DNA of 64,000 nt from assembly GCA_963585895.1 (NCBI GenBank), contig OY757904.1:61521702-61585701 (forward strand), in the 5' to 3' direction. The position numbers and the translations under genes were made by a program. Within the stretch, counting starts at the first letter, position 1. Each line of letters starts with the position of its first letter. A model generated the notes under the pieces. The model worked only from the letters and a program-made list of their open reading frames with translations. It searched no databases and was not told the DNA's origin. Source of the DNA: Sepioteuthis lessoniana. Taxonomy: Eukaryota; Mollusca; Cephalopoda; Myopsida; Loliginidae. Below are positions 43,700-53,799 of the stretch, piece by piece.

Positions 43700-44827
43700 G
43701 GTGCGAGCAAAACGGACCCTGAGTGAAAAAAAACACTACAACTACACGTCTCCCTGATTTGAGATTTCTCCAGAGGGAGGTTGAAACACAAACAAAGTGA
43801 GTGGTATTTTTTGATCACGTATCTAACTTCGTCTTTTCCTATGAACTCTTAATCTTGTCTTTTGTTTCCGTCAATTTTCCCCAATACGCCGCAACGCAAC
43901 AACATAGGTAAATAAAACCTTCATTTTTGATGGGAACTATGCTCATATATGACCCATCCAACACAGACGCAGGCAGACCGATACACGTGCACATATGCAT
44001 GTATATTTTTACATATAAATGTTCATATGAAAAATTGGGATGAATACAAAATTAATCGAAATATGAATAAGAATAAGAATAAGAAAAAAGGGCAGACATT
44101 TTTGTTTAAAAAAGGGGAGATAATCAAATCTCAATGCAGACGATTAATTATAGACGTGTTTTAGAAAACATATCTGAAAGAGCGATAAGGTAGCAAAGAA
44201 CATGAATAATTTAATAAGGACATCACTTAATAAACGAGGAAATGTCATTGGGATCTGTAAGTATCTCCTGTTTACTGCGACCAAATTCAATTTTCAATTA
44301 CCATAAGGTAATAGAACGAAAAGAAAAATGGCGAACTGTGTCTGGACATGAAGCCATTGTCTTAATAGGTTTGACTTGAACTGGGAATTTACATCATGCA
44401 CAAGAGATGTGTGTTAGGTGGGGGGCATATAAAGAAGAAAAGGTAAAATTTGAGAGAAAGAGAGAGAGAGAGAGAGAAGGATGGAAAAAACTGAAATTGG
44501 ACAAATAAGAAAAATTGGAATGAAATAAGGAATATTTCATAATAAAAAAGAGAAGAAAAATGATCACTATGAAAAAGAAAACAAATGAGTGAGAACGTCA
44601 TAAAGATAGACAGTGTGAAATATAGAGCGAGAGGAGTAGAAGGGAAAAAGGACGAATGTGAAGTGGAGGATGTGGTTCGTGAAGTGAGAGAAAAGGAGAT
44701 GGAGGGGAGAGTAGGCGAAATCTAGGTGGAAGAGGAACGAAGGTCGTAGATGGAGGAAAATATGTTGTTCGTAAGAGGAATATGGAAAGACTGAAAACAG
44801 ATGATTAAATTTCTGGAATGAGAGTAT
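43700..44827. other. Unassigned spacer; purine-rich plus strand from about 44400
   Basis: 44400-44820 is strongly A/G-biased, with (GA)n at 44456-44477. ORFs on the minus strand (Phe/Ser/Leu-rich) follow from that bias. Confidence 0.55.
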
Positions 44828-44955
44828 ATATTTACTGAACCCCTTCAATACGGACAGGATGAGACATAAGGTCAATTTTTAAGCAGAAAAAAGCTAGTTT
44901 GAATCAAGTGTTTTTCTCCTCTCTGTGTATATCAACAGTACTTAGATCCTATATT
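44828..44955 (-). mobile_element. SINE-D fragment, decayed
   Basis: AGGATGAGACATAAGGTCAA, then TTTTTAAGCAG, matches the SINE-D tail. Confidence 0.65.
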
Positions 44956-45176
44956 TCCCTGTACACAGGGTGCTTCAAAATCGTTAAAACAAAACAGAGA
45001 CCTCTCAGATATTTCCTGTTGACTTTAATCTCTATATTTTAAGATTATTGCTGAGAAATAGTTAAAACTTTGATTGATTCAACAAAATATTGCGAAATCG
45101 TGCCTTGGACGATGGGATTGATTATCTACTGTATGAAGACATATGAAATAAAGTCTTTCAACATTGTTCAAGTAAG

Positions 45177-45565
45177 TAAAGTTAGCGACCATAGTCGAGG
45201 GTGACCCGAAGGCTCCCTTTTCGATAGCTACTACACGAAGGTGTCGGGGAGGGCGCTACTCCTTTCTCTGGATTGCTCCACTTTACCCTTGAACCGTACC
45301 TTATAATGCTGAGTGTTAAGCAAGGTGGTATCAAGTTCCATTTTTAAATTCTTTGGTATGACTCGACCTGGGATTGAACCCAGGTCTCCCGGGCCATTGG
45401 CGAACACTGTAACCGCTAGGCCAATGTCCGGGGACTCGCTGTTTCTTCCGAAACACGCCTCGCGTGTCTCACATCCTCGGTAGCGTCACTGCTATTAATG
45501 TTGCAGTAGCTGCTGCTGCTGCTGCTGCTGTAGCATTGTTGTAGTTGATCGTTGTGTCGTTGTCG
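45177..45565 (-). mobile_element. SINE-B with extra 5' segment, 14-bp target duplication
   Basis: ATTGTTCAAGTAAG occurs at 45163-45176 and 45566-45579. Between them lies a complete SINE-B (tail TAGTCGAGGGTGACCCGAAG, head CTAGCGGTTACAGTGTTCGC on the minus strand). About 140 bp of unrelated sequence at its 5' end (45425-45565) includes a CAG run (45508-45531). The duplication encloses both parts, so they were inserted together. Confidence 0.88.
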
Positions 45566-45754
45566 ATTGTTCAAGTAAGATACAGAAAAAAGTTCCATTT
45601 CAAAACATATCCAAACTGGAGTATGATTTTCAAGTTGGTCAAGAACTTTGAAGCTCACATCACTTGTGAAGATAGAAGAGTAACGGGTAACTCACCATCC
45701 GGGTCTATGATAACAATCCGAATATTCAAGAATGTCACTCGGGTTCAAGTGTCA

Positions 45755-46226
45755 TGTTGTATAGCCATAAGGAATAAACAAACCACAATACTTCGTGATA
45801 AAAATATACCCCTCTTTATTCTTCATGGAGTCAAAGCTTCCGTGGTGTGAGAGAGATAGACGGACGGAGGGAGAGGAATAGAGACTGCTATATTGACCCA
45901 TAACTTCTTTTTATCTTGACCATATCACGCTGTGTTATCTTCAAGGTCCCACTTAGCACTTTTTCTGCTTCTCGGTCGGTGGGGGGTACTCAACCAGATG
46001 CTCTCTGTGGGACGCTGTGGAGATTGTGGGAGCCCAATCACTCGTTGGCGCTCCCGTGACAACCAACTACAATTCCAAGACTGAGACTCACACTGCTCGT
46101 ATCTCACGTGGACATCTGCCTATATCATTTCCGTTCAACCTCGTGACTTCTTCCGCTTATTTCCACAGGTGGGTCTTGTGCAGAGAACTTCTGATTGACG
46201 ACTTGGTCAAAGGTCAATATGCAACA
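45755..46226 (-). mobile_element. Solo LTR, family E, 472 bp
   Basis: TGTTGTATAGCC to TATGCAACA, same length as 36975-37446. Minus strand has AATAAAGAGG (near 45810). No target duplication is evident. Confidence 0.78.
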
Positions 46227-47654
46227 GGCTTGAGTCTGTCCAGATCTTTCCAACAGAAGAACCAAGAACTTGGAATCTCTATATCTTCTTTTAGGTGAAC
46301 TCTGATTGATTAATATTTGAGACTAAAACGTTGCAAATTCTAAAATAAAATCCTTTTACCTTTCAATGAATTTGATTCCCACGACTCTATCATTAAAGAT
46401 CCTTGATTTGTGCCTAATCCTTTTTTTTCAAAAATTGTGAAACAGATTGTGTCCCCTTGTAACATTAATAGTGGACTATTATCTCGCATGCGAGGCACTG
46501 GTACGAATGTAACTATGTCACAAGTTGACCAAAGACAATGAACATTTTCTAAGAACATCAACTACACCCTGAACGGCACGTACTTGCTGCAAGTCAAAAT
46601 TGAAATCGTCCTTCCAGATGTAATCTTATTTTCACGCACATAGAGACGCAAACAAATTTATATATATAAACGAGAGACGTTAAAAACATTCTAAGGTTCA
46701 CAGAGATTGTAGATTTGTTACATACCTCTCACATTGTATGAGCCTCACCATTACAGAAATTAAGACAGAAATTTGATTTATTATAATCTAGTTTTATATG
46801 AAGAGATAATTTGTTGCTACAATAAAAATGTTTAACTACAGCTCTTCTTTCTGATTGAGACTTAGAACTTTTTGGACGACCCTTGTATATATATATATAT
46901 ACATAGAGAGAGAGAGATAGGGAGAGAAGGAGAGAGTATGAGCAAGTATCTAAATTTGGAAGAAGTCAGATGTTCACTAACAATGAGCTAATGCATAACC
47001 ACGATGGGGAGCTTGTTTTCGTGTTTTAGCTTTTTAAAAATGCGTTTCATAATGGGTTTTTATTCGTTCCACACAGTGAATTCCAGCCTCAGAGTAGGGT
47101 TTTATAGTTCTCTAAATGAAAGAATGTCCATCTCTTAGATGCACATCTCGTCCTTAGAAATAAATATTGCAAAAGATTCAATATTACATAATAAGATTAC
47201 GTTGATACATCGTCTTGTTTTGCCCCGTGCTGTTCTGAGACAATAAAACGACCGATTTCGTGCGGATATCATTGGGTGCACACGGCATTTAAGAATAGCA
47301 TAATATGCTGTAAATAAATTATGGTTTGGCAGACAAAAAAGAAAATGGTTTATTACGCCGATCTTGGTTTTCTTCCACATCTTTCTGTGATTTATTTCGT
47401 TTAAATATTTTGTTTTTACAAAGGAAGTCGCTCTATCACTTCTTCTTCTCATTCTTCTTTCGATTTCTCTTTCTTTCTGTCTTTCTTTCATTTCGTCTGT
47501 ATGACCACTTTTGATAGTACACATGACACATCCGTTACTGCCATTCAATCTCTTTTCTATGCCACTCTCTCTCTTGTATTCTTCAATTTTGGCTCTCTTA
47601 GCTACAAACTAGTCGAAATAATCGTCTTCGTCAAATGTCTTTACTGCTTCTCTC
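46227..47654. other. Unassigned spacer
   Basis: Contains (TA)n at 46889-46902 with an adjoining GA run. The 137-codon minus ORF at 47135-47548 is partly coded by a CTTT-rich stretch (47440-47490) and shows no domain. Confidence 0.5.
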
Positions 47655-47880
47655 TGTTACAGGCAGGATGATAAACAAGGTCATTTTCTAAACAGAATTG
47701 CAGCTGGTTTGAATTCAGAGTTTTCTTTCTTCTAGTTTGGTTGCCGTACCTAAACTTAGAAACTAAGAGCCCAGTCTGCTTGACTATTTACCTCTATTTG
47801 GGGGATGATTTATTGATTCAAGCGTTTCTCAAGAGCATGAGTCTGAAGTGAAACGTAGAGCCTGTTTAAGGATTTGATAT
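47655..47880 (-). mobile_element. SINE-D, decayed
   Basis: GGCAGGATGATAAACAAGGT, GGTTTGAATTCAGAGTTTTC and CCAGTCTGCTTGACTATTTA follow SINE-D order. The head is lost. Confidence 0.75.
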
Positions 47881-47890
47881 CAATTCTACG

Positions 47891-47892
<2 letters not shown>

Positions 47893-47970
<78 letters not shown>
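47893..47970. repeat. (TA)n(GT)n compound microsatellite
   Basis: TA to about 47925, then GT to 47970. Confidence 0.97.
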
Positions 47971-47973
<3 letters not shown>

Positions 47974-47999
47974 GATTTCTTCGTTAAGTCATGCTTGAC

Positions 48000-48215
48000 T
48001 GAACAATATAAACATTTTTTGTCTAAATATCTTTGTATTAATCCTTTCAAGTTACCTTATGGATGCTATAATTTTCAGCCGGAATTGGCTAATAAGCCTT
48101 CCGTAATTAATTGGTTCCTAAGTACTTTTTGACGCTTTGGGGGCAATTAGTTGTCGTGTGTACATTGCAAAAGTCATACAAGATTTGCAAATACATTACA
48201 ACTTTGTAAGAATGA
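48000..48215 (+). repeat. Dispersed repeat L, second copy
   Basis: Collinear with 5855-6045; both end ACTTTGTAAGAATGA. No hammerhead core is seen at this copy. Confidence 0.55.
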
Positions 48216-48609
48216 AGCGTTTATCGTTGATAATGCTGTTATGTTGTAATTTTTGTTTTTAAAAAAGTAGTTCTATAAATAGCAACACAAGCTATAGACA
48301 TTTGGGTACATCAGTTCTGGAATGGGAATTAGTTTTATTTTGGTTAAGGTTTTTGTTTCTAATCTGTTGGACTTCAAGAATCTTTGATTTCTGTTTGATT
48401 CTTGAAGTCTATCTCAATGTTTTTAGCTCATAATTAGACTTATACTAATTTGTATCAATTATTTTACATCAATCTCTGTGTTAATTCATTAAATATGTTC
48501 ACCAAATGTATGTTTAAGTTGAAAATGTTCGCGGCAGTCTGCTAAGATTCTTTAGCCTGAAATTGTCGACTTATGCTCAACAAATTACAATATGTATATA
48601 TATATATAT
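48216..48609. other. Unassigned spacer
   Basis: An ATTCTTGAAGTC-type inverted pair lies near 48375-48412 (GACTTCAAGAATC and GATTCTTGAAGTC). Nothing else recognised. Confidence 0.5.
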
Positions 48610-48855
48610 ATAAATTTGGTGACCGTAGTCGAGGGTGATCCAAGGCTCCCTTTTCAATACCTACAACACCGAGGTGTAGGGGAAGGCGCAGCTCAATTCT
48701 CTAGATTACAAAACTTTACCCTTGATCCACACATTGTAATGCTGAATGTTAAGCCAGGCGGTATCAAGTAAGATTTTTTTAATCTTTGGTATGACTCTAC
48801 GTGGGATTGAACTCTTGTCTCCCGGACCATTGGCGAATACTCTACCCAATAGCTA
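48610..48855 (-). mobile_element. SINE-B
   Basis: Tail ACCGTAGTCGAGGGTGATCC at left, head (minus GGTAGAGTATTCGCCAATGG) at right; (TA)n on both sides. Confidence 0.9.
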
Positions 48856-48887
<32 letters not shown>

Positions 48888-48969
48888 TGGTTGTCACTAT
48901 CTCACTTGGTAGGTTTGTGGCAAATCAAATACGGTATAATTTGGAGACTGCTCAATATCTGTAATAGAG

Positions 48970-49914
48970 CTATATAATAATAATAATAATGAATATATAT
49001 TAGTTTTTATATACATCTAATAGCATGAGTGCTTCTCAGCGACTAAAGGTTTCATGCCGTTTTATTACGACCATCAGGCAGAGAAAGAAAGATATTTGAG
49101 AAATCGAAAAAATCGAAAAATAGAGTCAGGTGAATGTTTGCTTTGAGATTTGTATGACTTTTTGTATGTGTATATGTGTGCATGTGCGTGTGTCAAATTT
49201 GTGTTTTACTGTGTGTGGTCGTATAGGAAATTATTAATGTGAGTATGTAAATGTGTAATGATATATGCGTCTCGCTGCAGAACTGAGGTTGTCTCCTGGA
49301 TATATTTGTGGCGAAGTGTAGCAAAGTCCTCAGTTGACAAGATTTGACCGAATGATTTTTTTTTATGTATTCGTGTGTGTGTTTGTGTGTGTGTAGTGAT
49401 GGTATTAACTAAGGAACGAATTTTTGCCTATTATGCTAACAAATCAAGTTTATTTTCTTCGTGATGCAAAGATGATAATAATTATTTCCTTTGTTAAAAT
49501 CATCACCACACACACACACACACACACAAATACATTAAAAAAAATTTCATTCGGCCAGATTTTGTTTACTGAGGACTTTGCGACACTTAGCCACAGCTAT
49601 ATCCGGGATACCATCTCAATTCTGCTGAAACACACAATGTCATCACACACACACACACACACACACACACTAACAATCTCCTGTATGACTACATACAGTA
49701 ATGCGCAAATTTAACATACACACATACAAAAAGAGTCATGCAAGTCTCAAAGTAAACATTCACCTGACTGTATTTTTCGATTTCTTAAATACCTTTCTTT
49801 CTCTGCCTGATGATTGTCGTAATAAAACTGCATGAAACCTTTGGTCGCTGATAAGCATCCATGCTATCAAATATAAAAACTAATGAATATTTTTTTATTT
49901 ACTATATAAATAAT
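48970..49914. repeat. Near-palindrome N, arms about 430-450 bp
   Basis: 48970-49421 and 49484-49914 are reverse complements throughout. TTAGTTTTTATAT, GACTAAAGGTTTCATGC, AGTCAGGTGAATGTTTGCTT and GCAAAGTCCTCAGTTGACAA on the left match the inverse of TTTATATTTG-side, GCATGAAACCTTTGGTC, AAGTAAACATTCACCTGACT and TTTACTGAGGACTTTGCGAC on the right. The spacer is only about 62 bp. (GT)n/(CA)n tracts occupy matching places. It is not coding. A fragment of the outer end lies at 16001-16076. Confidence 0.9.
49805..49848 (+). ncRNA. Hammerhead-like motif in right arm of palindrome N
   Basis: CTGATGA (49807-49813), then a loosely paired stem II region, GAA (49834-49836), stem III ACC (49837-49839) with GGT (49843-49845) and a TTT loop, then C49846 in a GTC triplet. 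Stem I is only GC/GC. The left-arm counterpart (complement 49039-49079) has lost the core. Weaker than the repeat K motifs. Confidence 0.35.
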
Positions 49915-49920
49915 CCGCTC

Positions 49921-50165
49921 ATTGGTCTTGTGGGTAGAGTGTTCGCCAATGATCCGGGAGACCTGGGTTTAATCCCAGGTCACGTCGACTTTAAAAACGA
50001 TACTTGATACTTCCTTGCTTAACACTCAGCAATATAAGGCATGCATCGAGGGTGAAGTGGAGCAATCTAGGGAAAGTAGTGGCGCCCTCCCCTACACCTC
50101 AGTGTAGTAGCTATTGAAAAGGGAGACTTTTGGTCGCCCTTGACTACAGTCGCCAACTTTACTTA
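49921..50165 (+). mobile_element. SINE-B, near full length
   Basis: Head CATTGGTCTTGTGGGTAGAG, B-box region GGGTTTAATCCCAGGTC, tail GTCGCCAACTTTACTTACTT. It abuts the repeat K tandem. Confidence 0.92.
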
Positions 50166-50191
50166 CTTTTACTATATGTACATATGATGCA

Positions 50192-50236
50192 AAGTCGACG
50201 TTAACGTTTCGATTTCAGTAACCATCATCAGGACTT
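50192..50236 (-). ncRNA. Type I hammerhead ribozyme candidate (K2)
   Basis: Minus strand: stem I AAGTC/GACTT (5 bp, perfect); core CTGATGA; unpaired T; stem II GGTT/AATC (one G-U wobble); GAA; stem III ACGT/ACGT (4 bp, TA loop); C as cleavage base in GTC, cut between 50197 and 50196. Every conserved core base is present. Confidence 0.72.
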
Positions 50237-50622
50237 GGATATCAGAATTGTTCACATAGCGATGGATGCTTGCTGAGATGCAGGAGCAAATGAGAAATAT
50301 GCAACGAAAAGATACACAAACCTGCACGTAGCGTTCATAATTCAAAATTCATTAAAACGTGTCTGGTGCATGGAAATATATTTGAAAATGTTGGATTTCC
50401 CAAAGAAACGAGACAAAACCTCCCGTTTATCGAGAAATACGCAACAAGTGAATTTTCATATATACAGATCGTTTTGAAGTCATCCATGATAAATGTCGTG
50501 TAAGATTGTATTTGGTGATTATTTTTCCGAAAGGACAGTATGAAAGTCAATATGGATTAAAATCCGACAGTATGAAGGTAGCAGTAAAACATAATCCAAA
50601 TACGTGAATTTATTATGATGTA

Positions 50623-50667
50623 AAGTCGACGGTAACATTTCGGTTTTAGTAACCATCGTCAGGACTT
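50623..50667 (-). ncRNA. Type I hammerhead ribozyme candidate (K3)
   Basis: Minus strand: stem I AAGTC/GACTT (5 bp); core CTGACGA; unpaired T; stem II GGTT/AACC; GAA; stem III weakened to ATGT/CCGT (one mismatch, one wobble); GTC cleavage triplet, cut between 50628 and 50627. Stems I and II are intact, so selection may have kept the fold, but reduced activity is likely. Confidence 0.62.
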
Positions 50668-50830
50668 GGATATCAAAATAGTTCCCATAGCGATGGATGC
50701 TTGCTGAGATGACAGGAGCAAATGAGAAATATACAACGAAAAGATACACAAACCTGCACATAGCGTTCATAATTCAAAAGTCATCAGAACGTGTCTGGCA
50801 TGTGGAAACATGTTTGTATAGATATAGATA

Positions 50831-52137
50831 TATACTGACGGAAAATAAAAGGGCAGCATTCTCGATACGATAAAAACATATACCTCTTTTTCAGTTTATT
50901 CTGAATTTTACCAACAAATAAAATAACTGGATTACAGTAAATGATCACATGTACTGATCGATACGTGCACAGGTTCCAAAATAAAAATATATCAATAGTA
51001 CTTATATCCCATATCAGCTAAACATATATTGTGAACAAAAGAGGAAACAGGCAAATCTACCATAATAACAAAGGAGATTTTGTAAAAAAGAAGTTTATAA
51101 AGGAGTTGATAAGAACTGCAGATTATGACTGGAAGAAAACGTACGTATCCTGGAAAATTCCATAATTGCTGAACAAAAACAAAAAAAAGATAAGAAAGAG
51201 AAAAAAGTGAAAATTTAGACAACTAAAGTGAACTCATTTCCAAAAAAGATAAGAAAGAGAAAAAAGTGAACTCATTTCCAAGTATAGGCATATCAATAAA
51301 TTTCTCTGGCGTTATTTACTACCTAACAAATTCCATAGTTTATTTTTCTGTATTTAGACTGCTCTAATTGCTACATAGATGTTTTTTTTTTTTTTCGTGT
51401 GCATGTCACAAGAACATATCGTGCGATATTATAACGCCGTAAATACGGTTGATCAGCGACTTTTTTCCGTCCGATGATTGTATACTCTATATGAAACTTC
51501 CAAGAACCGGCTTCAAGGGTTCATAATTCGAATATTTTTTGTTTTGTATTAGCTATGATACAATAGAATCAAACAATTTTTATGTACGTTTCTCATTTTC
51601 AATATAACTTAATGCTGTTCTGGATTGAATTTTTAACACATATCGAATTATTATCCTGAACTAAATCATTTCGACGTTACGTAAAGTGTGCATGAAAAGC
51701 TCTTTGTTTAGCAATTACATATTCACCAGTCTTTTAAAAAAACGTTGCAACAGCAGATGCACGGAGTGCACCGGTCCAAGCCGCGATCGTAACTGATCAC
51801 ATCTAAAAGAAATATTTATTAGAACTAGCTATCACTACCATTTGCTTAAATTCCCTTACATCACACGGGTCATGATTTAAAATAGGGAAAGTTTTTTGCA
51901 CCCTTTACTAATATTCTTTTTCCACTCAATGCACGCAATGCTTGGTTGGTTGCTTTTTTTATGCTATATCAAAACTGGTTGGGTTATTAATGCCGAAGTC
52001 AATTTAAGAATTATATGCGGTACGAAAGAATTATCTCCGCATTCATTTGAAATATTCTTTATATTTAGTTGCAATATAAATGTTTTAAATGCTAATACAT
52101 TAATGTGGTTAAAAATGAAAAAAACTACCTTAACTTA
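50831..52137. other. Unassigned spacer
   Basis: A two-copy duplication of about 62 bp (AAAGATAAGAAAGAGAAAAA at about 51186 and 51247). A SINE-A/C tail shred at 51935-52010. No gene seen. Confidence 0.55.
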
Positions 52138-52235
52138 GCTCTTTAGCCTTGGTAGGACAACCAGTCTAGAAGAAGAAAAAACTCTAAATCCAACCATTTT
52201 TACTTTGCTTAAGAACTGATCTTGTGCAAAATTCT
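52138..52235 (+). mobile_element. SINE-D 3' fragment
   Basis: TTAGCCTTGGTAGGACAACC, AGTCTAGAAGAAG and GAACTGATCTTGTG match SINE-D. Confidence 0.72.
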
Positions 52236-52883
52236 TGAGATTACGAAAGTACATTCCGATTGCTAAATTCACCAAATGAAAGCCAAAGAATACATCTACC
52301 GAAAGTAACATACTTGACTAAATAATTCTCATCAAACACATTTGTGATTGTTCAATTTTGAATATCAATTTGTAAAAAAAATAGCATTTGTAAAAATTAA
52401 GGAAAGAAAATAAAGAAAAATTAAAGCAAATAACGAAAACTAATCAATAGATGGAAGCAATTTCATTCATTGTTCTTCTCATATAAGAGTTGAACAATGA
52501 CTTTACAGCGGAAATATATATACATATTTTTTCAAATCCAGAATCAAACTGTTCACTAGAGTCGGGAATCAAATATATATTCAAATCAATGCAGAAAAAA
52601 AAAAGAACATAAAATATAACTTTAGACTTATTCTTCTGTAACCTTCCCTCACCCAACGGATCGCCTAAAATATTCTGAATGAGACAAAGTTGAAGAGACA
52701 AATCATGTTCGATTTTTATATCGTTGACTTTCTAAGTTTTCCGAAACCGGATATTTTTACCCATCTTTCAAATCCAATTTTATGCCCAATTGTTCGACTC
52801 TATTTGCTGGAGGCTCCAGGATGTTAAAACGATATCCTACATCTTGCTAAAAAATATATCTACATAGAGATACGCAGTTTTCA
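52236..52883. other. Unassigned spacer
   Basis: AT-rich; an 85-codon minus ORF at 52444-52701 has no domain. Confidence 0.5.
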
Positions 52884-53103
52884 TTATTGTTTAATGGAAC
52901 ACCATACAGTGATTTTTTAATGTCAAAGACCTCGTAGAAGAACAGTAGTGATACTATTTAACACTTATTTTGGAAGGATAAAGAGCTTCATACATTTTAC
53001 CGAATTTATTAGTCGGAAAGTGAATGTAATACTGCGACTGAAATTCGAACTCACTTTATGCCAGCTTGCAAAGCATTTTAGCTAATACGCCACGCTGACC
53101 TCC
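52884..53103 (-). mobile_element. SINE-A, decayed
   Basis: GAACAGTAGTGATACTATTT, GAAAGTGAATGTAATACTGC, B-box region ATTCGAACTC. Very diverged copy. Confidence 0.75.
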
Positions 53104-53412
53104 CGATGCAGGGGGCCACCCTGTTTCTTGCAAAAATATTGTCTTGTACTATTTTTTTAAGGATTACGTTACATCAGTTTCTAAAGAAATTATTGCTGTT
53201 ATGTTTTGAAGATTTCTGAAATTACAAAACCCAAGAAATCAAAAAGCCGTGTTTTGCCTGTAAGACTTTAATTAATTATAACGTTATTTCTTGGATTATT
53301 TTATGTCGAGAGGAAATTGCACACTTATATTTACTTTCCCAGCGTAGTTTTTAAAATCTTTGCACATTGTTATGTGACATCAAGTATTCAAATCAAGTAC
53401 ATATTTTTAAAC
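53104..53412. other. Unassigned spacer
   Basis: Nothing recognised. Confidence 0.5.
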
Positions 53413-53560
53413 AATGGCATTGAAGCTAACGCGCTGGACTATGATATCGTAGCAAGCATAATCGAACTCCGGTTGACGTACTGAGTTCACTTTCGCACGA
53501 ATACCCAGGGGACAGGAATGAACCCAGTTATTTCCTTAGCTAAGGATTAAACTACTGCAG
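53413..53560 (+). mobile_element. SINE-A 5' half
   Basis: TGGCATTGAAGCTAACGCGC, B-box region ATAATCGAACTCCGG, then CCCAGTTATTTCCTTAGCTA. It runs into SINE-C internal repeats at 53565-53690, replacing its own tail. Confidence 0.75.
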
Positions 53561-53564
53561 AACT

Positions 53565-53690
53565 TAGAATAAATTGAATTTCTTGAAATAGAAATGGTTT
53601 TGACAATTAAACTGTGTATTCATGCTAAACTGAATTGTTTGAAATAGAACTATTTCCATAAAAATGGAGCTGGAATTTTGTAGAGTATGG
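53565..53690 (+). mobile_element. SINE-C internal-repeat fragment
   Basis: TTGAAATAGAAATGGTTTTG, AATTAAACTGTGTATTCATG and TGAATTGTTTGAAATAGAAC are SINE-C internal units. Confidence 0.82.
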
Positions 53691-53799
53691 TGTACTCAAA
53701 TGCAGTTTAGTGTGTTTTTTTAGAACACTCTATTTTTTGCTAATCTCTGTGCAGGAAATTCAGTCAGAGTATTCAAAGCCCTTCCAGCAAGAGTAAATG

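Larger units (their letters stand above)
50186..50830 (-). repeat. Repeat K tandem, 431-bp period, two hammerheads
   Basis: GATGCAAAGTCGAC at 50186 recurs as GATGTAAAGTCGAC at 50617. Both units carry AGCGATGGATGCTTGCTGAG and GATACACAAACCTGCAC. The second unit is partial. A minus-strand transcript cut at both ribozymes would release a 431-nt monomer (complement 50197-50627). Confidence 0.88.

Noticed and set aside
44953-46887. Possible mariner-type ends (CACAGGGTGCTTCAAAA and TTTTTGGACGACCCTTGT) 1.9 kb apart
   Set aside because: Too many mismatches between the ends and no transposase between them.
47135-47548. 137-codon minus ORF, the longest not dominated by a microsatellite
   Set aside because: The charged Arg/Glu-rich part is coded by a CTTT-rich stretch and the rest has no recognisable domain.
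48000-48215. Second copy of repeat L as a ribozyme carrier
   Set aside because: No CTGANGA or GAAA arrangement near this copy.
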